Below are positions 60,884-64,000 of a stretch of DNA of 64,000 nt, piece after piece. The notes under the pieces are model-generated. The model saw only the letters and a list, made by a program, of their open reading frames with translations, ran no database searches and had not been told where the DNA came from. The position numbers were made by a program, and so were the translations under genes. Every line of letters begins with the position of its first letter. Position 1 is the first letter of the stretch. The stretch spans positions 1-64,000 of the forward strand of contig RFGU01000083.1 of the NCBI GenBank assembly GCA_003696955.1, in the 5' to 3' direction. This stretch comes from Deltaproteobacteria bacterium. Its GTDB lineage: Bacteria; Myxococcota_A; Polyangia; Nannocystales; Nannocystaceae.

Positions 60884-62005
60884 CTAGGTGCCGTGTTTGG
60901 GCTCCCGGAGCAGGCGTTCCCGAACCCGTTGGATCTGGCGACGCTTGTAGGCGTCGTGGGACGCGTCGCCTTGCGCGTTGGCATCGGCCGTGGCGCGATC
61001 GAGGATTTGAAACTCCGAAAGCACGAACACGACCCGGCCGAACCTTGGGTCGGGGGGGAGCCGGTCCTCGCCGAGCACCCGGTCCACGCGGATGGGCAGG
61101 TCCACGACGAAGTTGAGCACGCGGTAGTCGGCGCTCGAGAACTCGTTGGCGACGAGGGCCGGGCCGAGGTCGTCGCCGGCGGGCTCGGGGGCTTCGGCGG
61201 CCTGGGGAAACCGCTTGAGCAGGTCGGGCGGAACGAGGCTGTTGACCGTCTCGCCGGGCACGACGTAGTTGAAGGGAAAGCAACGATGGAGCATGACGCG
61301 GAGCGCCGAGACGAGGTCGTCTCCGGTCTCGACGACGATCCGGAACCGGATCCGGTCGAACACCCGGGCCGCATTGGTCTGTCGCTTGGCGAGGAGCTTG
61401 GTGATGAGGGACGCCCGCGTCTTGCGTGACCACGCGAACTCCGACACGTGCACGCCGGCCGCCCGGAGCACGTCGTACATCTGTAGGACGCGTGCCTCGA
61501 CCTGGGAGAAGAGGGTCGAGTTCGGCAGCGACAGACTCGTGGCGAGTTCCCGGGCATCGAGGTGGTGCAGGATGTGCATCACCTTGAGCAGGGTGCAGGC
61601 ACCCCGCTGCAGGCGGGGCCGGTCGGCTGCGTCCCCGCGTCCGGACGCGAGCAGCAAGAGCGTGGTCGCGTCGGCACCGGTGACGGCCTCGTCGAGGCGC
61701 AGCCCCAGGGTGTCGCGGATGTAGGCGGCCGCGTCGTCTCGGATCCGTCCTAGACGTTCGTCGTCCCGCGGATCGTAGGGGTCGAAGCCGTTGAGCGCGA
61801 GCAGTCGGTGGGCGTCCGGGACGTCCCGGCAGTCGATCCGATACCAATCGACGACCGATTCACCTCGCAATAGAAGCCGCAGCTCGCCGATGTCCTGGGG
61901 CGAGAGGTCCACGCCCGGGGCCAGGCGCGGCAGGGGCAGGTCGAAACCCGACAGGGTGATGCGACCGGCGACGGAGCCCTTCGGTTTGTGTTTGGCGTCG
62001 CGCAC
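60884..62005 (-). CDS. Possible TIGR04552-type protein with RelA/SpoT-like segment
   Basis: 373 residues, cytoplasmic, mostly helical. N-terminal PLPRLAPGVDLSPQDIGELRLLLRG and DPRDDERLGRIRDDAAAYI resemble a family reported from myxobacteria, which I recall as TIGR04552. Around residue 220 the stretch RVFDRIRFRIVVETGDDLVSALRVMLHRCFPFNYVVPGETVN is shaped like the synthetase core of RelA/SpoT proteins (DxxxxRIVV...L..CFP). Key catalytic residues of known (p)ppGpp synthetases cannot be confirmed by eye, so nucleotide-second-messenger activity is only a hypothesis. Confidence 0.6.
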   Translation of the reverse strand: MRDAKHKPKGSVAGRITLSGFDLPLPRLAPGVDLSPQDIGELRLLLRGESVVDWYRIDCRDVPDAHRLLALNGFDPYDPRDDERLGRIRDDAAAYIRDTLGLRLDEAVTGADATTLLLLASGRGDAADRPRLQRGACTLLKVMHILHHLDARELATSLSLPNSTLFSQVEARVLQMYDVLRAAGVHVSEFAWSRKTRASLITKLLAKRQTNAARVFDRIRFRIVVETGDDLVSALRVMLHRCFPFNYVVPGETVNSLVPPDLLKRFPQAAEAPEPAGDDLGPALVANEFSSADYRVLNFVVDLPIRVDRVLGEDRLPPDPRFGRVVFVLSEFQILDRATADANAQGDASHDAYKRRQIQRVRERLLREPKHGT

Positions 62006-62091
62006 GAAAAAAGGGGGGAGCGACCTACCATCCCCCCACGTGGGACGCCAGTGCTAGCGCGCAATGCGCAAGCCGACGGGATCCCCCAGCC

Positions 62092-62184
62092 TCAGCTCGC
62101 CGTGCGCGTAAGACGCAGCGTGGCGACGAACAGGAGGATCGTGACGATGCCGACGAACAGGTTGCCGAGGATGAGCGTGGTCAT
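62092..62184 (-). CDS. 30-residue single-helix membrane protein
   Basis: ATG at 62184 to TGA at 62092. The product starts MTTLILGNLFVGIVTILLF and continues VATLRLTRTAS: one hydrophobic helix with a basic C-terminal end, typical of bacterial small membrane proteins. It is close to no other coding frame, in a 390-bp gap between the RelA-like gene and the next plus-strand gene. Clean composition of a real helix supports it; no homologue recognised. The rest of that gap shows nothing. Confidence 0.5.
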   Translation of the reverse strand: MTTLILGNLFVGIVTILLFVATLRLTRTAS

Positions 62185-62394
62185 GGGGTCGTGTGGCGTG
62201 GATGTGCGAGCAAGGAGGATGTGTGACCACAATGTGCGACAAGGTAGGATATGCCGGCAAGTTATCGGCGGATCGGGGGATGGCCCTGCGCGCAGCGCGC
62301 GCTCGTGCCATGCCGGTTGGCGCGCCTCCTACCACGGCCGGGCGGAGAACGGAAGGGCCCTTCGCAAAGGCGCTAGAGTACCTCGCACCTCCCG

Positions 62395-62805
62395 ATGAGC
62401 GACGCACCCGAACCCTCCGAGCGCGACCCCGACGAAGACCTCGGCGAAGAAGAACCCCGGGGAACGCGGCGGGAAGCCTCCCGCGGCCTCCTCGGCGGCA
62501 TCGCGGCCGGCCTGCTCGATCCCGAGACCACCCTGCGAAGGGGCCAACAGGTGCTCGGCGGCGTGACCCGCGGCACCAAGGAGGAGATCGTGCGGATCGT
62601 CTCCGCCGAGGTGCGAAACTTCCTCGACAAGATGGACGTGGTGGACCTGCTGCAGCGCGTGGTCCACGGCCTCGAACTCGACGTGTCCATGCAGGTCCGG
62701 TTTCGCCGTAACGAGGACGGCACCACCCGTACCGAGGTACGTCGGGAGGGGGAGGCCGGCTCCGGTGCGGAACCGAACGGTGACGACGGCGAGCCCGAGG
62801 GCTAG
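62395..62805 (+). CDS. Small acidic cytoplasmic protein, unknown
   Basis: 136 residues. Acidic, Pro/Glu/Asp-rich N-terminus to about residue 30, a helical middle (LLDPETTLRRGQQVLGGVTRGTKEEIVRIVSAEVRNFLDKMDVVDLLQRVVHGLELDV) reminiscent of phasin-like or other amphipathic helix proteins, and a final basic/acidic stretch (VRFRRNEDGTTRTEVRRE). I do not recognise a family and do not assign a function. Convergent with the following lipoprotein gene. Confidence 0.65.
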   Translation: MSDAPEPSERDPDEDLGEEEPRGTRREASRGLLGGIAAGLLDPETTLRRGQQVLGGVTRGTKEEIVRIVSAEVRNFLDKMDVVDLLQRVVHGLELDVSMQVRFRRNEDGTTRTEVRREGEAGSGAEPNGDDGEPEG

Positions 62806-62818
62806 GACGACGGGCGGC

Positions 62819-63781
62819 TCACTGGGGAATCGCGCAGACGCCCACGTCCTCGAGGCCCGGCGGGGCCATGCCCATCTCGAACCACGACACGCACATCTCG
62901 CCCTGTTGGCATCCGGCGTCGGCGTTCGGGTCGGTCAGGTCGCAGTACGGCGAACAGCATCCGCCCTGGGCCCCGCAGCCGCTCACCGACTCGGGGGCGA
63001 GGCACGCGGTGCCCGGGGAGCAGGCGTTGACGTAGTTGCACTCGTCGCCCTGCAGGCCTTCGCCGGCCATCCCCGAGAACTTGAAACAGATGAAGGCGCC
63101 GCCGCCGGCTGCCGCGTAGCACCCTTGTCCCTGCGGGCAGTCCTGCAGGAGCGGATCGCAGGTGACCAGGCAGATGGGCAGTGAACCGTCGTTGTAGACG
63201 GCGCACTCGGCGTTGGGATCCTCGCAGGTCATGCCAGGTTCGCAGAAGGCCACGCAGGCACCGCCCTTGCCGTCGTCGTCCGTCTGCAGGCAGATGAGGC
63301 CAACGTCGCAGTCGTCGACGCCGGTGTACTTGCCGCCTTCGATGTCGCACGAGTCTCCGGCCTGGCCCATGCCCATGACGGGTACGCACTTGTTGGCGTT
63401 CCAGGGGGCCGCGGGGGGCCCGTCGCCGTCGGTGGAGTAGGCGGTGCACTTCTCGCCCTCGGGACAGTCCTGGGCCACCGGGTCGCACATGCCGCTTACG
63501 CCCCCGTCCGGGGGATCGATGAAGCCGCCGGAGTCGGACGATCCGCCGCTCGTCGTGCTGGTCGAGGTGCCGGTGCCGGTGCCGGTCGAGGTTCCACTCG
63601 TGCTCGTGCTCGTGCTCGTGGTGGAACTTGCACTGTCGGTCGCCGTCGCACTCGACGAGGTGGCGTCGCCGTTCGACGACGAGCCTTCCGTCGAGTCGCC
63701 CGAGCAGGCGGTGGCGACGAGCAGGGCGGCGACGCAGGGCCACCCCACGGAGCGAACGAGTCCGGGGCGCGTACGATCCAT
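62819..63781 (-). CDS. Cysteine-rich lipoprotein with Ser/Thr/Gly linker
   Basis: 320 residues from the ATG at 63781. Signal VAALLVATACSG has a lipobox. Residues about 25-80 are a Ser/Thr/Gly linker. The C-terminal about 240 residues contain over twenty Cys in units such as CDPVAQDCPEGEKC, CDVGLICLQTDD, CEPGMTCEDPNAEC, CNYVNACSPGTAC and GCGAQGGCCSPYC, i.e. chained disulphide modules. It is the longest member of the lipoprotein family seen also near 16, 43 and 7.5 kb. Function unknown; surface display likely. Confidence 0.82.
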   Translation of the reverse strand: MDRTRPGLVRSVGWPCVAALLVATACSGDSTEGSSSNGDATSSSATATDSASSTTSTSTSTSGTSTGTGTGTSTSTTSGGSSDSGGFIDPPDGGVSGMCDPVAQDCPEGEKCTAYSTDGDGPPAAPWNANKCVPVMGMGQAGDSCDIEGGKYTGVDDCDVGLICLQTDDDGKGGACVAFCEPGMTCEDPNAECAVYNDGSLPICLVTCDPLLQDCPQGQGCYAAAGGGAFICFKFSGMAGEGLQGDECNYVNACSPGTACLAPESVSGCGAQGGCCSPYCDLTDPNADAGCQQGEMCVSWFEMGMAPPGLEDVGVCAIPQ

Positions 63782-63879
63782 GGCTCCACGGTACCAAAGG
63801 CGGCGACGCCCATGGGGACGCGGTCGGTCGGCAGGCCGCAGGGCGCGGAAAACGGCGTCTTTTCGCCCCCTCGAGGCCC

Positions 63880-64000
63880 TCATCCGTAGGTGGCCAGGTA
63901 CCGCGCGAGGGCCCAGGCGGGAAACTCCTGGCGGTAGAGGTCGTAATCGAGTACGGCCGTGTTGAAGAAGCAGCCCGAGGCCTTCTCGCGGGGGTAGACG
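63880..64000 (-). CDS. C-terminal end of an unidentified minus-strand gene (partial)
   Basis: The frame is open to the window edge and ends at TGA (63880-63882). The last 39 residues are rich in aromatic residues: VYPREKASGCFFNTAVLDYD followed by LYRQEFPAWALARYLATYG. The upstream part and start are outside the window, so the family cannot be named. Its stop lies about 100 bp upstream of the lipoprotein start, suggesting one transcription direction. Confidence 0.6.
   Translation of the reverse strand, partial: VYPREKASGCFFNTAVLDYDLYRQEFPAWALARYLATYG

Overview
This is about 64 kb of very GC-rich, gene-dense bacterial chromosome. Several traits point to a Myxococcota relative, and I favour the Nannocystaceae side: Ser/Thr/Gly-linker cysteine-rich lipoproteins, a eukaryotic-type Ser/Thr kinase, RpoN, a PTS phosphorelay with no sugar permease, PilZ and GGDEF proteins, and many surface lipoproteins. 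The assignment is an inference from gene content. Start and stop codons overlap by exactly 4 nt (ATGA or GTGA) at about 18 gene junctions, so many neighbours are probably translationally coupled. No transposase, phage gene or CRISPR array was seen.

Layout. 0-0.34 kb: end of a leucine-rich-repeat protein. 0.36-7.1 kb (minus): a four-gene operon with a secreted nuclease (SNase fold), a lipoprotein with five lamin-tail domains, a second secreted nuclease, and a helix-hairpin-helix protein with a predicted outer-membrane barrel. I read it as a possible extracellular-DNA processing module. 7.16-15.4 kb: a vitamin B12 island enclosed by two inward-facing cobalamin riboswitches. The rightward one controls a single novel lipoprotein. 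The leftward one controls a TonB receptor, a beta-propeller lipoprotein, a second surface lipoprotein, and a BtuF-BtuC-BtuD importer. 15.5-20.9 kb: TerB-like protein, lipoproteins, rpoZ with an acidic tail, a biotin carboxylase, and pyrG.

20.9-28.6 kb: rpoN-hpf-hprK-rapZ-EIIA(Man)-HPr-EI, a regulatory PTS without permease, followed by fabH. 28.7-33.4 kb: a large protease-motif/propeller/barrel protein, then a CbiX-type chelatase and serA on the minus strand. 33.5-43.1 kb: lipoproteins, PilZ, a membrane HExxH protein, rsmD, an aminotransferase, a catalytically degenerate CheB-like protein coupled to an unusual DAHP synthase, a thiolase and yacG.

43.2-48.4 kb: a repeat-containing lipoprotein, an rRNA pseudouridine synthase, and a five-gene sigma-factor module. 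48.4-53.5 kb: lon with its promoter, two envelope proteins and a Ser/Thr kinase. 53.6-64 kb: an SDR enzyme, a tandem universal stress protein, tRNA-Ala(GGC), an ExbB/ExbD-type motor pair that could energise TonB-dependent import, an FtsB-like protein, a GAF-GAF-GGDEF cyclase, a divergent RelA/SpoT-like protein, a 30-residue membrane protein, another cysteine-rich lipoprotein, and the end of an unidentified minus-strand gene.

The two most interesting parts are the riboswitch-bracketed B12 island and the nuclease/LTD/HHH-barrel operon beside it. The window's other ORFs on the opposite strand of these genes are treated as GC-driven shadows.
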